From assembly GCF_009720625.1 (NCBI RefSeq), contig NZ_CP046266.1:1745501-1809500 (forward strand): a stretch of 64,000 nucleotides of DNA. Reading direction: 5' to 3'. The stretch's first letter is position 1. The number at the start of each line of letters is the position of its first letter. The notes under the pieces are model-generated. The model searched no databases. It worked only from the letters and a program-made list of their open reading frames with translations, and was not told where the DNA came from. Of the stretch, positions 36,426-45,067 are shown piece by piece. A program made the position numbers and the translations under genes. This stretch comes from Metabacillus sediminilitoris. GTDB lineage: Bacteria; Bacillota; Bacilli; Bacillales; Bacillaceae.

Positions 36426-37415
36426 ATGAAAGCAATTGTGTACTCAAAGTACGGTCCCCCAGATGTTCTTCAACTGAAAGAGGTAGAAAAGCCTGTTCCT
36501 AAAGAAAATGAAATACTAGTAAAAGTAAAAGCCACAACCGTAACAGTAGCAGATATTCGATCACGGAGTTTTACAGTTCCTCCCGCTTTTTGGCTGCCTG
36601 CCCGAATAACACTTGGTTTCAGACAACCTAAAAAAGAGATTTTGGGGATGGAGTTAGCTGGTGAAGTTGAGTCAGTAGGAAATAAGGTCAAGCGGTTTAA
36701 AGAAGGTGACAAGGTTTTTGCTGCTTCCCTAGTGGGTTTTGGTGCTTATGCTGAATATAAGTGTCTGCCTGAAGATGGGCCCGTAACTCTAAAACCCTCC
36801 AATCTAACTTATGAGGAAGCCGCAGCCATTCCAATTGGAGCACGTACAGCATTGTATTTTCTTAGAAAAGCGAACATTCAGAGCGGCCAAGAGGTTCTTA
36901 TCTACGGTGCATCTGGAAGTGTTGGAAGCTATGCTGTACAGCTTGCTAAGTATTTCGGAGCAAACGTTACTGGGGTATGCAGTACCACGAATGTAGACTT
37001 GGTAAAATCTCTTGGGGCAGACAATGTAATTGATTACACAGCTGAAGATTTTTCTAGTCAAGGTGAGAGGTATGATGTGATCTTTGAAGCAGTAGACAAG
37101 AGTTCATTTTCAGCTTGTATGAAATCGCTAAAGAAGGATGGAACCTATATAAATGTCACTGTACCGTTACCAGATGTTCGAATGCTATGGACGAAATTGA
37201 CAAGCAGCAGGAAATTAATTTTGAGTCGAAATTCACCTGAAAATTCCGAAGCCCTAGACTTCCTCAAAGAACGAATTGAAGAGGGGAAGTTAAAAGTGAT
37301 CATTGACAGAGTCTATGCTTTTGAAGAGATCGTTGACGCACATAGATATGTCGAAAAAGGACACAAGAAGGGTAATGTCATCATAACTGTGGAACATAAC
37401 CGTAAATCCTCATAA
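36426..37415 (+). CDS. NAD(P)-dependent MDR oxidoreductase (quinone reductase-like)
   Basis: A 329-residue zinc-free medium-chain dehydrogenase/reductase. The N-terminal GroES-like domain begins [20 protein letters not shown]; the Rossmann domain has [20 protein letters not shown] (the AxxGxVG motif, about residues 143-162), which binds NAD(P)H. The C-terminus ([17 protein letters not shown]) is typical. It probably reduces quinones or enals. RBS AGGAGG 4 nt before ATG is strong but close. Monocistronic. Confidence 0.82.
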   Translation: MKAIVYSKYGPPDVLQLKEVEKPVPKENEILVKVKATTVTVADIRSRSFTVPPAFWLPARITLGFRQPKKEILGMELAGEVESVGNKVKRFKEGDKVFAASLVGFGAYAEYKCLPEDGPVTLKPSNLTYEEAAAIPIGARTALYFLRKANIQSGQEVLIYGASGSVGSYAVQLAKYFGANVTGVCSTTNVDLVKSLGADNVIDYTAEDFSSQGERYDVIFEAVDKSSFSACMKSLKKDGTYINVTVPLPDVRMLWTKLTSSRKLILSRNSPENSEALDFLKERIEEGKLKVIIDRVYAFEEIVDAHRYVEKGHKKGNVIITVEHNRKSS

Positions 37416-37653
37416 ATGAAGGATCTATTATAGCATCGGATTTAGGCTAATGGGTTGCTTTACTTTAAAAGATATTCAACAAACAGAGCATCTCTGTGAA
37501 AGCAGTGATGCCTTTTTACTTTAAGTGATTATCATTTCTCTTATAATGTAGGGGGACTATAAAAAGGTTATTTTTGTAAAGCTTGTTACTAAATAAAATG
37601 CTAAAATTAAGGAACCAAGTTTTGGAACTTTTTCACTAAAGGTGGGGGGATTT

Positions 37654-38262
37654 TTGACTAAAATATACATAACTCAGGAAGTATTTAATTCGAACGAAGA
37701 ATATATTTTATTCGATAACGTACAAAAAGTTTCTAAATTATATATTGGACCCACAGAATATGATGATTACGATGATGAAACAAGAAAATTTTTATATGAT
37801 TTTATTTGCAAACAAGCTGTATTCCCAGTTTTTCTTACATTTGAACCCTACAACGATTTAACTGAAGAAATCGAATATGCATTCAAAAAAGAGTGCGTTC
37901 AATACTATTTAAGATTTGAAAGTACAAAAAACAAAAGCTTCCCAGTTTTCAACGTTATCATCAATAACGCACATTCACTAAAGCTTACTTTAGAAGAAAC
38001 CTTTTGGATTGCTTCGTCCAATCAATTTTATGCATTTTCCTTCTCGGATAATATCAGTTACAAATTGGCGATTAAAAAAGGGGTATTTGGAGGCAAGAAG
38101 TCATATATGTTGCCGTGCTTTAATATGAAAGATACCACTACTGTCATTAAATTATGGTACGATGGACAAGGGTTTAACCTTTATACAAATGACAATCGAT
38201 ATTCAACAATAGAAATGCTAACAAATCATTTGCCACACGGAACTATAATAGAAAACAATTAA
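37654..38262 (+). CDS. Hypothetical protein
   Basis: A 202-residue soluble, aromatic-rich protein with no signal or membrane helix. I do not recognise it. Landmarks are a DDYDDETRKFLYDF acidic stretch, LTFEPYNDLTEEIEYAF, and FGGKKSYMLPCFNM. The TTG at 37654 is the preferred start because AAAGGTGGGG lies just before it; the frame opens at 37642. A strong terminator follows. Base composition is more AT-rich than the TOMM genes. Confidence 0.6.
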   Translation: MTKIYITQEVFNSNEEYILFDNVQKVSKLYIGPTEYDDYDDETRKFLYDFICKQAVFPVFLTFEPYNDLTEEIEYAFKKECVQYYLRFESTKNKSFPVFNVIINNAHSLKLTLEETFWIASSNQFYAFSFSDNISYKLAIKKGVFGGKKSYMLPCFNMKDTTTVIKLWYDGQGFNLYTNDNRYSTIEMLTNHLPHGTIIENN

Positions 38263-38264
38263 TT

Positions 38265-38290
38265 AGAGGGGAGGATTCCCCTCTTTAATA
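38265..38290 (+). terminator. Terminator
   Basis: A perfect stem, AGAGGGGA / TTCCCCTCT, is followed by TTT. Confidence 0.85.
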
Positions 38291-38672
38291 CTTTTTAACA
38301 AACAGGCTTTACGAAAATAACCCGATTTTATTCGACAGGACTTTTTGCGGGATGGATTAGCCATGCAAAATGAATGATGGAAGATAGCTGTCGATAAGTT
38401 AACACTTATAAAAGGACAGTAAGTTATTTTGAATGTCTGAAATTTTGTACGTAAACGAATGGGGTGCTTTAATTCAAAAGGGTTGTTGCAACAAGTTATA
38501 AATTGAATAGTTTAAAGTTATAGAGCATTTCCCTGTAATGAGGAATGCTTTTTATCTTGTCTAAAATTAAAAAGATAAATCTATAACAATAACAATGTGA
38601 TTAAAATCAATAATTTTTTATTGTTAATCGATAAATTATGTGTTAAAGTCAAATTGACAATAAATAAGCGAG
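38291..38672. other. Intergenic region
   Basis: No gene is seen. A hairpin at 38523-38555 (AGCATTTCC / GGAATGCT with a T-run) could be a terminator. The TTGACA at 38654-38659 may be a -35, but no matching -10 was found. Confidence 0.4.
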
Positions 38673-39173
38673 GTGCTTTTTCTGAAACGTAAACAAGGTT
38701 CAACAATTTTCTTAAAGGTAGTTCTATTTCTTATTGGAATTACGGTACTTGCTTTGTGTATATTTTGGTTGCCAGGAATAGCTAGTAGAGATGCAGAAGC
38801 GAATCCAAAGACAGCTTACTTGCAATATCCCTTTTTAGTATGTGCTTATGTATTGTCTATTCCATTTTTTGGTGCGTTGTATCAAGCATTTAAACTTTTA
38901 ACCTACATAGATAGGAACAAGGCCTTCTCGGAATTATCTGTTAGGGCTTTGAGGTATATAAAGTACTGTGCAATCACAATCAGTATCTTAATTGTAGGAG
39001 AAATCATAATATCCATCGTTATATTTTATAGAAGTGAAGATATAACAGGTATAATTATGCTGGCACTAATAAGCATTTTTGCTTCAAGCGTAATTGCAAC
39101 CTTTGCGGCTGTTCTTCAAAAGCTTTTAAAAGAAGCTATTAATATAAAATCAGAAAATGAATTAACGGTCTGA
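38673..39173 (+). CDS. DUF2975 membrane protein
   Basis: A 166-residue membrane protein with four hydrophobic segments, typical of DUF2975, a family often encoded just before a YozG-like HTH protein. The only ATG/GTG/TTG start is GTG 38673, but that GTG is part of the RBS-like GCGAGGTG. The better-spaced codon is CTG 38682, giving MKRKQGSTIFLKVVLFL, which looks like the family N-terminus. Start therefore uncertain. It is 1 bp from the HTH gene. Confidence 0.72.
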   Translation: MLFLKRKQGSTIFLKVVLFLIGITVLALCIFWLPGIASRDAEANPKTAYLQYPFLVCAYVLSIPFFGALYQAFKLLTYIDRNKAFSELSVRALRYIKYCAITISILIVGEIIISIVIFYRSEDITGIIMLALISIFASSVIATFAAVLQKLLKEAINIKSENELTV

Positions 39174-39174
39174 G

Positions 39175-39405
39175 GTGAAAACAATAGCAATTATAATTAA
39201 TATTGATGTGATGCTGGCTAAAAGGAAAATGAGCGTTACAGAACTTTCGGAGAGGGTTGGAATAACAATGGCTAATCTTTCTATATTGAAAAATGGGAAG
39301 GCAAAGGCGATTCGATTATCAACTTTAGAATCGATTTGTAAGGCTTTAACATGTCAACCCGGAGATATTTTAGAATACCGAAGTGATGAAGACACCCATG
39401 AATAA
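39175..39405 (+). CDS. yozG: YozG-like HTH regulator
   Basis: A 76-residue Cro/CI-type helix-turn-helix protein: VMLAKRKMSVTELSERVGIT and NLSILKNGKAKAIRLSTLE cover the HTH, followed by CQPGDILEY. It is paired with DUF2975 as in B. subtilis and many Firmicutes; such pairs resemble small regulator/membrane-sensor modules. GTG 39175 is the formal start, but it falls inside GAGGTG. The family start would be the ATA at 39184 (AIIINIDVML), with GAGGTG at the correct distance, so a noncanonical ATA start is possible. Confidence 0.78.
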   Translation: MKTIAIIINIDVMLAKRKMSVTELSERVGITMANLSILKNGKAKAIRLSTLESICKALTCQPGDILEYRSDEDTHE

Positions 39406-39542
39406 AAGTGAGGAATAATTAACAGTGAAAGGAAAAGAGTGTTATTCTGCGGTGAACCTATGTACATAACCCTAAATCTATTTAGCTACTATACGAAGCA
39501 GGACTTGCATATATTCAGAAAAAACCTTTGGAGGCACAAATC

Positions 39543-40334
39543 ATGAGAGCACTAAAACAACTCGTTCGTTTTGGTTTGGAGCAGGTCCTATCATGTTTGT
39601 TTCCTGTCGTTATTTTTGCCTCTTTGGCTTTTACACAAATCATACCACTTCCCTTCCTGCCACGGTATGACTGGCTGCTTTTCATCTGCCTTCTGATGCA
39701 GTGGTGGATGGTGCGTTCTGGGCTTGAAACACGGGATGAACTAAAGGTTATCACATTGTTCCACCTTATTGGACTTGCTCTTGAACTTTTCAAGGTACAT
39801 ATGGGCTCCTGGTCTTATCCAGAGGAAGGATATTTCAAAATTTTTGGAGTACCTTTGTATAGCGGATTTATGTACGCAAGTGTAGCGAGTTATCTTTGCC
39901 AGGCGTGGAGGAGGTTAAAGGTTGAACTGGTTAAGTGGCCACCATTTTTGGTAGTTGTCCCTCTTGCAGCTGCGATTTATTTGAATTTTTTCACCCATCA
40001 TTATTGGATTGACGTCCGCTTTTGGTTATCTGGACTTGTCATTATCATCTTTTGGCGATCATGGGTCACGTACGAGGTTGATGGAACTCGTTACCGTATG
40101 CCACTCGCACTTTCTTTTGTGCTCATCGGATTTTTTATATGGATAGCCGAAAATATCGCAACGTTCTTTGGAGCTTGGGAATATCCAAACCAAACCGATG
40201 CATGGAGTCTCGTTCATTTAGGAAAGGTGAGTTCCTGGCTCTTATTAGTGATTGTTAGCTTTCTTATAGTAGCGACGTTAAAACAGGTTAAGGGGGAAAA
40301 TTCCACTAGGATAGATACTAGTCAATTTTTATAG
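39543..40334 (+). CDS. yoaT: DUF817 family membrane protein (YoaT-like)
   Basis: A 263-residue membrane protein with about eight transmembrane segments. Motifs WWMVRSGLETRDELKVITLFH, HMGSWSYPEEGYFKIFGVPLYSGFMYASV and FGAWEYPNQ identify DUF817; only parts are quoted here. Function is unknown. ATG 39543 is preferred because GGAGG lies 8 nt upstream; the frame opens at a TTG at 39528 inside that RBS. Monocistronic. Confidence 0.85.
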   Translation: MRALKQLVRFGLEQVLSCLFPVVIFASLAFTQIIPLPFLPRYDWLLFICLLMQWWMVRSGLETRDELKVITLFHLIGLALELFKVHMGSWSYPEEGYFKIFGVPLYSGFMYASVASYLCQAWRRLKVELVKWPPFLVVVPLAAAIYLNFFTHHYWIDVRFWLSGLVIIIFWRSWVTYEVDGTRYRMPLALSFVLIGFFIWIAENIATFFGAWEYPNQTDAWSLVHLGKVSSWLLLVIVSFLIVATLKQVKGENSTRIDTSQFL

Positions 40335-40883
40335 CTGTTAAGAAGCCTCTTTTAAAAAAGTCCGGTCCTTAGCATAGAAAGGAATTCGACTATTTTTTGT
40401 TGAAGTTCTCCTAGCAACAAAATTCCGAATAAAATAAATTGGAAAAAGCAATGTTCGAAACGAAGAGGAAAAAAGCCTCTTTAGAAAAACTGAAATCACT
40501 AAAAAAGACAAGCATAATACTATGCTCGCCTTTTTCTAACATCAATGCGAAACGACAATTATGAAATACTCTATGCTTAAGTAAAAGATGGCTTTCTTAA
40601 CAAACATTTAAATCTAGAGGTCGTATTCCTAATTAAGAAAGTTGCTCTAATACCCAAAATAAATAGGGTTGTGAATAAGCTAAAGAGAATATTCAAAGTA
40701 TATCCCTCCACATTGAAGTATAGTGTTAAATGAAACACTAAGGTTATTGTTAATCTGAGAAACAATATTATTCAGTGGAATCTTAATAAAAATTGTTTTA
40801 TTGCAATCTTCAACTAAAAAGAGAAGAAGAAACCTTTTTATTACACTTATGGTAAGGTTAGTTTAAAAACAACTAACATTTAC

Positions 40884-40950
40884 TAGCAAATGCTGTCATA
40901 GGTATTGAGGATGCGGACCTTATAGCGTCGGGAGAGGTATGCTAAGAAAA
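40884..40950 (+). pseudogene. Small remnant of a NamA-like oxidoreductase gene
   Basis: LANAVIGIEDADLIA, then in another frame GRGMLRK, matches the region of NamA near residue 295-315 (LANAVIGNEDADLVAVGRGMLRN at 24570-24640). About 65 bp survive, with one frameshift. It is a relic of a paralogue, not of the gene at 23693. Confidence 0.5.
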
Positions 40951-41106
40951 TTGATGATGCAGCACAGTTAAATAAAAGACTGCTGTTATCATTTAGCTTT
41001 GTTTCAAGTAGGATAAGGTGATAAACATCTCCTACGATTGAGTGATAATGAACTTACCAGTACGTAACCTTAAACCTTCATTTTTGAAAAGAACCCATAA
41101 AAAAGT

Positions 41107-41140
41107 AAGGATCTTCTAAAAAGTTTGGAAGATCCTTTTT
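41107..41140. terminator. Terminator for the minus-strand gene
   Basis: The stem AAGGATCTTC / GGAAGATCCTT has A- and T-runs on both sides. Confidence 0.8.
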
Positions 41141-41150
41141 TAAAAAACAA

Positions 41151-41486
41151 TTATTTCTCATTCTTACTGTGATCATAAACATCTCTGCCAACCGCTCCAA
41201 CAGACATATCTGTATTAGACCTTGTATTGAGACCGTCGGTATTCGTATTTTTATCATGTGCATTTTCTTGGTCAGAGCCTAAGTACTCAGATTTATGTTT
41301 CGCTTCTGTTTTGATAAATTGATCAAAGTTTTCATTTACCATTCGTAAGATCATCTCCGTAAAATAATTGATTTCTATACTAACATAACCATTTTTGTAT
41401 TTTTCATGAAAAATTTTGGTGAAAGAACAGAAGATGTAAAAAGTCGCTGGATCTATCGGTATAGGTTTTGGTATTCCAACATTCAA
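41151..41486 (-). CDS. Hypothetical protein with disordered tail
   Basis: A 111-residue protein: a Pro-rich start (GIPKPIPIDPATFYIF), a helical middle, and a low-complexity Asn/Asp/Thr-rich tail after residue 70. No signal peptide or membrane segment. Family not recognised. It starts with TTG and has only a weak RBS (AGGATAGGG, about 8 nt before). A good terminator follows its stop, which supports a real gene. Confidence 0.5.
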   Translation of the reverse strand: MNVGIPKPIPIDPATFYIFCSFTKIFHEKYKNGYVSIEINYFTEMILRMVNENFDQFIKTEAKHKSEYLGSDQENAHDKNTNTDGLNTRSNTDMSVGAVGRDVYDHSKNEK

Positions 41487-41645
41487 GGTAGAGACCCTAT
41501 CCTTATAATGATATATAAGCTCTATTCATAACCTGTTCATTTAAAAAATGATTTTTTCAAGATAAATACGCAAAGAAGATATATAATTAATTTAGACCTT
41601 TTTTTATTAGAATGAATAGAAGGAAATGAGATAGGTAGTGATTAC

Positions 41646-41957
41646 ATGGATAAAAGGAATTTGCATATTTTTATAGATCAATTCTTAGAAAACAATAATA
41701 AGGTCTCTGCCATTGCTTTATGTGACCATTTGATTCAAAATCACGGATTATCAAATAAAAATTATTCTACTGGCAGACCTAAAATTTATATTGATGTTGT
41801 TTTGTATCTTGAAAAACTTTTAAGTAGAGGAGTTCTTTCTGAGGTACAAAGGGATCGTGATCATTGTATTTATGAAGTATCAAGCAAGATTCCTCCGGTT
41901 ATTAGTGATGAAGAAGAAGAAAACAAGGCAAACGAGGAACAGCTATCATTGTTTTGA
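41646..41957 (+). CDS. Small wHTH-like protein with sliding-clamp-like C-terminal motif
   Basis: A 103-residue protein. The first ~80 residues are helical with a wing-like end (LLSRGVLSEVQRDRDHCIYEVS), suggesting a winged-helix domain. The acidic tail ends in EEQLSLF, and QLSLF equals the QL(S/D)LF consensus by which proteins bind the DNA polymerase beta clamp. RBS GAGATAGG is modest. A terminator shared with the converging MBL gene follows. No family recognised; a DNA-associated role is an inference. Confidence 0.6.
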   Translation: MDKRNLHIFIDQFLENNNKVSAIALCDHLIQNHGLSNKNYSTGRPKIYIDVVLYLEKLLSRGVLSEVQRDRDHCIYEVSSKIPPVISDEEEENKANEEQLSLF

Positions 41958-42047
41958 TTAAAAGATTGTAAAAAAAATAATAGGTACACGATCGGTACAT
42001 GTTAGGACAATTGAAGCCTTATGTTTACAACCAGGAAATAGGAATGA

Positions 42048-42087
42048 AAAACAGACAGAAAATTTATTTTTCTGTCTGTTTTTTACT
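42048..42087. terminator. Bidirectional terminator
   Basis: A perfect stem, AACAGACAGAAAA / TTTTTCTGTCTGTT, is followed by TTTT. Confidence 0.9.
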
Positions 42088-42088
42088 G

Positions 42089-42847
42089 TTAAAATGAGTA
42101 CGATTCTCCGTCATCTGGCACTAAAACATGTGAGGAGATTCCTTTTTCAGCAATAAAGCTTTTTAATTCTTTTCTAGATAATGTCCAATGATTGACAGCT
42201 TCCATATGACTAGCAATAATTTTTGCATTAGAAGCAGCCTTATACACCTCATAGACATCATCTTTTCCCATTACGAGAGAACCGCCTTCGAGGAATTGGT
42301 TATCTCCAGCATTTACAACAATGATATCTGGTTGATGTGTTTCAATGACTTCCTGAATCGCTTCATACCAAACAGTATCTCCAGCTACATATAAGGTTTT
42401 TTCATTTGAGTGCTTGAAGACAACGCCACATACTTCACCAGCAAGTTTTAAAATTTCTCCTCTTCCGTGCTCACCTTTTGTTTTCATTAATTGGATATCC
42501 CCAAAGACGGTAGCTTCTTGTAAAACTTCTACATTTTGAAAACCAGTGTTACGAACTTCTTTTGCATCTTCTTCATTTTGTACAAACAATTTTATATCTT
42601 TTGGCAACACATCTATGGCAGCTTCATCAAAATGATCTAAATGTAGATGAGTGACAATGACAGCATCTACGTTAATAATATTATTAATGGATGTTGGTAA
42701 GCTAACCAAAGGATTATTTTGATTTTGTCTTAATGAATTTGGGAAAGGTGGATAAGTCCCCTTCTCTGCTAAAAATGGATCTATTAAAAACTTTTTGCCT
42801 GCATATTGGACAACTAGTGTAGCATTTCGAATTTGTTGTATATTCAT
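42089..42847 (-). CDS. Metallo-beta-lactamase fold hydrolase (UlaG-like)
   Basis: A 252-residue MBL-fold protein of the UlaG/YtkL 'metal-dependent hydrolase' branch. The metal motif VTHLHLDHFDEAA (about residues 66-78) is present, with the later ligands in GEHGRGE and AGDTVWYE, and ASHMEAVNHW near the C-terminus. UlaG opens L-ascorbate 6-phosphate lactone, but this group has many unassigned substrates. ATG 42847 has AAAGGAG 8 nt upstream. It diverges from an AsnC-family gene that may control it. Confidence 0.8.
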   Translation of the reverse strand: MNIQQIRNATLVVQYAGKKFLIDPFLAEKGTYPPFPNSLRQNQNNPLVSLPTSINNIINVDAVIVTHLHLDHFDEAAIDVLPKDIKLFVQNEEDAKEVRNTGFQNVEVLQEATVFGDIQLMKTKGEHGRGEILKLAGEVCGVVFKHSNEKTLYVAGDTVWYEAIQEVIETHQPDIIVVNAGDNQFLEGGSLVMGKDDVYEVYKAASNAKIIASHMEAVNHWTLSRKELKSFIAEKGISSHVLVPDDGESYSF

Positions 42848-42961
42848 CGTTATCACTCCTTTTTGATTTACATATAGTTTATAATATGAGCAATTAGCAG
42901 ATACATAGATAAAATCAAGTCTTTTTGCCGTTTGACTTGAATAATGAAAGGATTTGAATAA

Positions 42962-43372
42962 ATGTTAGATAACACAGATATGCGAATCTTAGATGAACTA
43001 TCAAAAAACAGCCGTATCACGATGAAAGAATTGGGTGAGAAAGTCCATTTAACTGGACAAGCTGCTTCAGCTAGAGTTGCGAAATTAGAGGATAATGGAG
43101 TGATTGAGGGTTATACAATTAAAGTGAATAAAGTCAAATTAGGCTGTTTTCTACATGTTTTTATTACGATCATGATACAAAACACCTATCATCAACCATA
43201 TCTGTCGTTCATAAAAACACAAGAACAATACATCATACATAACTATAAAATTAGTGGAGAAGGTTGTTACCTTCTCGAATGCAAATTTCCATCTAATGAA
43301 ATAATAGATAAATTTTTGCAAGGCTTAAATGAGTATGCAAATTATAAATTATCGATTGTTATTAATAAATAG
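42962..43372 (+). CDS. Lrp/AsnC-family regulator
   Basis: A 136-residue feast/famine regulator. The N-terminal HTH is MRILDELSKNSRITMKELGE with VHLTGQAASARVAKLEDNGV; the C-terminal RAM domain is recognisable but its ligand-loop is altered. Divergent from the MBL hydrolase with a 114-bp shared promoter region, so control of that gene is likely. A distant paralogue lies at 53567. Confidence 0.8.
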   Translation: MLDNTDMRILDELSKNSRITMKELGEKVHLTGQAASARVAKLEDNGVIEGYTIKVNKVKLGCFLHVFITIMIQNTYHQPYLSFIKTQEQYIIHNYKISGEGCYLLECKFPSNEIIDKFLQGLNEYANYKLSIVINK

Positions 43373-43387
43373 TACAAAAATAAAGGC

Positions 43388-43485
43388 TTTTTTCAAAGAG
43401 ATTATTGCTTTTAAAACGAAATCAACCACACCGCATTACATACTAAATAGCTACAAAGTTTTCGAAAACAGCCTAAATAAAAAAA
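43388..43485 (+). repeat. Dispersed intergenic repeat, copy 3
   Basis: AATCAACCACACCGCATTAC ... AAAGTTTTCGAAAACAGCCT is the reverse complement of the first part of the repeat at 11668. It fills most of the gap after the asnC-type gene. The rest of the gap (43490-43660) holds only a 20-codon frame after GAGGGG at 43504, which I do not consider a gene. Confidence 0.55.
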
Positions 43486-43640
43486 GTATTTGTAAACAAA
43501 AGTGAGGGGACTTGGTTGAAATATAAATTGAATTTGAATAAGCCGCAATATTTAATGGGGTGTTTAGTTCGAAAATAAATGGATGGTCATGAAAAAAAAC
43601 TAGGTTGACTAAAAAAAAACTAACGGATATAGTGGATACA

Positions 43641-43653
43641 TAATATCTCTAAT
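43641..43653. promoter_or_regulatory. Putative Rrf2 half-operator
   Basis: TAATATCTCTAAT lies just before the rrf2-type start. The same 12-mer occurs as both arms of the palindrome at 44091-44124 downstream. Confidence 0.45.
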
Positions 43654-43661
43654 TGGAGTGA

Positions 43662-44072
43662 ATGAAAAAGGTGAAATATTCAAAAGCGACGAATTATGCC
43701 CTACATACGATGTTATATCTGGCTGTAGCTACTCCTGATAAACATGTTGGTGTTAATCAACTTGCTGAACGTCAAGAGGTTTCTACTACGTATTTGTCTA
43801 AAATCCTAACGAAACTAGTTAAGGCAGGGATGGTAGAATCTGTTTCCGGTGCGAATGGCGGGTATAAGTTAAGACCAGATTGGGAGAAAATATCGTTTTT
43901 GGATATTATTCAGGCCATTGAAGGTCCTACATCTGTATTTGACTATTGTTTAAATCATAACCCGGAGTGCTTGATACAACAGGTCATTAATACTGCTGAA
44001 GAAAAGATGTTGAATGAATTAAAAGACCAAAAACTAGTAGATATAGCTAAACAAATAACAGTGGTTCCTTGA
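43662..44072 (+). CDS. Rrf2-family transcriptional regulator
   Basis: A 136-residue Rrf2 winged-helix protein: YSKATNYALHTMLYLA, VGVNQLAERQEVSTTYLSKILTKL (recognition helix) and VSGANGGYKLRP (wing) are standard. Only two cysteines occur in the sensor region (DYCLNHNPEC), fewer than the three of Fe-S sensors such as IscR or NsrR, so it is more like YwnA/CymR-type members. GGAG precedes ATG 43662 closely. It probably controls itself and the FAD oxidoreductase gene next to it. Confidence 0.85.
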   Translation: MKKVKYSKATNYALHTMLYLAVATPDKHVGVNQLAERQEVSTTYLSKILTKLVKAGMVESVSGANGGYKLRPDWEKISFLDIIQAIEGPTSVFDYCLNHNPECLIQQVINTAEEKMLNELKDQKLVDIAKQITVVP

Positions 44073-44090
44073 GCCTTGTTATTTACTCCT

Positions 44091-44124
44091 ATTAGAGATA
44101 TTAAAGAGTTTCAATATCTCTAAT
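44091..44124. promoter_or_regulatory. Palindrome between rrf2 and the oxidoreductase gene
   Basis: Perfect 12-bp arms, ATTAGAGATATT (44091-44102) and AATATCTCTAAT (44113-44124), have a 10-nt spacer. It could act as an Rrf2 operator or as an RNA hairpin; the weak T-run argues against a simple terminator, and the third copy of the arm before rrf2 favours an operator. Confidence 0.6.
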
Positions 44125-44161
44125 ATTTAAATAAATAGTAAAAAGGTAAGGGTGGAGAGAA

Positions 44162-45067
44162 ATGACGATTTTTGATTGTATGATTATTGGTGCAGGTCCA
44201 GCTGGCTTAAGCTCAAGTTTAACATTAGGAAGAGCTAGACGAAAAATTGCTGTATTTGATGATGGAACAAATAGAAATAGAGTTACACATAGCTCACATG
44301 GTTTTATTACTCGAGATGGTATTAAACCACAAGAATTTAAGGAAATCGGGTTATTTGAATTGAAGAATTATCCATCTGTATCTTATTTTTATTCTACAAT
44401 TACTGAAATCACCAAGGATCTTGGGAATGATCGTTTTATCGCCAAAACAACGGATGGTAAGGAATTTGTTGCAGAAAAAGTTATTTTAGCAACTGGTATT
44501 AGAGAGGTATTTTCGATTCCGCAAGTCCGAGATTATTATGGTAATAGCCTTTTTAGCTGTCCGTATTGTGATGGCTGGGAGCTGCGGGATAAGCCATTAA
44601 TTGTACTGGCAGAAAATGAAGATCATGCACTGCATATGGCTAAATTAGTTTATAATTGGTCGAAGGATTTAATTGTGTTAACAAATGGAGTTGAACTTTC
44701 AAAAAATGGAGTTCAAGAGCTACACAAACGGAGGATTAAAATAATATCCGAGCCGATCAAAACCTTAATAGGTGATGACGGATATCTTCAAAAAATTGAA
44801 TTTGTGACAGGAGAAACGGTTAAAAGATCAGGTGGGTTTGTTGTTCCGTCATTTTATCGCCCTAATCAATTTGCTGAGAAGCTTGGGTGTGAAATTCAAG
44901 AAAATGGAACAGTTGTCACAGATGGTTTTGGTAGAACCACACAAAAAAATATATATATTGCGGGAGAAACTGAAAAATCCGGCCCATCCTCATTAATCAT
45001 TTCTGCTGCCGAGGGTAATAAAGCTGCAGTCTCTGTAAATACGGATTTAACGATGGAACGTTTTTAA
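44162..45067 (+). CDS. Thioredoxin-reductase-like FAD oxidoreductase
   Basis: A 301-residue two-dinucleotide-fold flavoprotein. IIGAGPAGLSSSLTLGRA binds FAD (residues 8-25); the redox CxxC is in SCPYCDGWE; the C-terminal FAD motif is IYIAGETEKSGPSSLIISAA. The CPYCDGxE form is nearest to GliT-like thiol oxidases/dithiol reductases rather than canonical TrxB, so the partner disulfide is uncertain. RBS AGGGTGGAG. It is controlled, probably, by the adjacent Rrf2 protein. Confidence 0.82.
   Translation: MTIFDCMIIGAGPAGLSSSLTLGRARRKIAVFDDGTNRNRVTHSSHGFITRDGIKPQEFKEIGLFELKNYPSVSYFYSTITEITKDLGNDRFIAKTTDGKEFVAEKVILATGIREVFSIPQVRDYYGNSLFSCPYCDGWELRDKPLIVLAENEDHALHMAKLVYNWSKDLIVLTNGVELSKNGVQELHKRRIKIISEPIKTLIGDDGYLQKIEFVTGETVKRSGGFVVPSFYRPNQFAEKLGCEIQENGTVVTDGFGRTTQKNIYIAGETEKSGPSSLIISAAEGNKAAVSVNTDLTMERF

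Larger units (their letters stand above)
40335..41150. other. Long intergenic region with gene debris
   Basis: Holds a hairpin at about 40506-40540 (CAAGCATA / TATGCTCG with T-run), an OYE remnant at 40884-40950, and a doubtful 39-codon minus-strand frame after GGAGGG at about 40703. Nothing else is recognisable. Confidence 0.5.

Noticed and set aside
36143..36502. 119-codon plus-strand ORF
   Set aside because: It begins inside a terminator hairpin and overlaps the start of the MDR oxidoreductase in another frame; no RBS.
43504..43578. 20-codon ORF after GAGGGG
   Set aside because: Too short, no recognisable peptide type, and between a repeat and a promoter.
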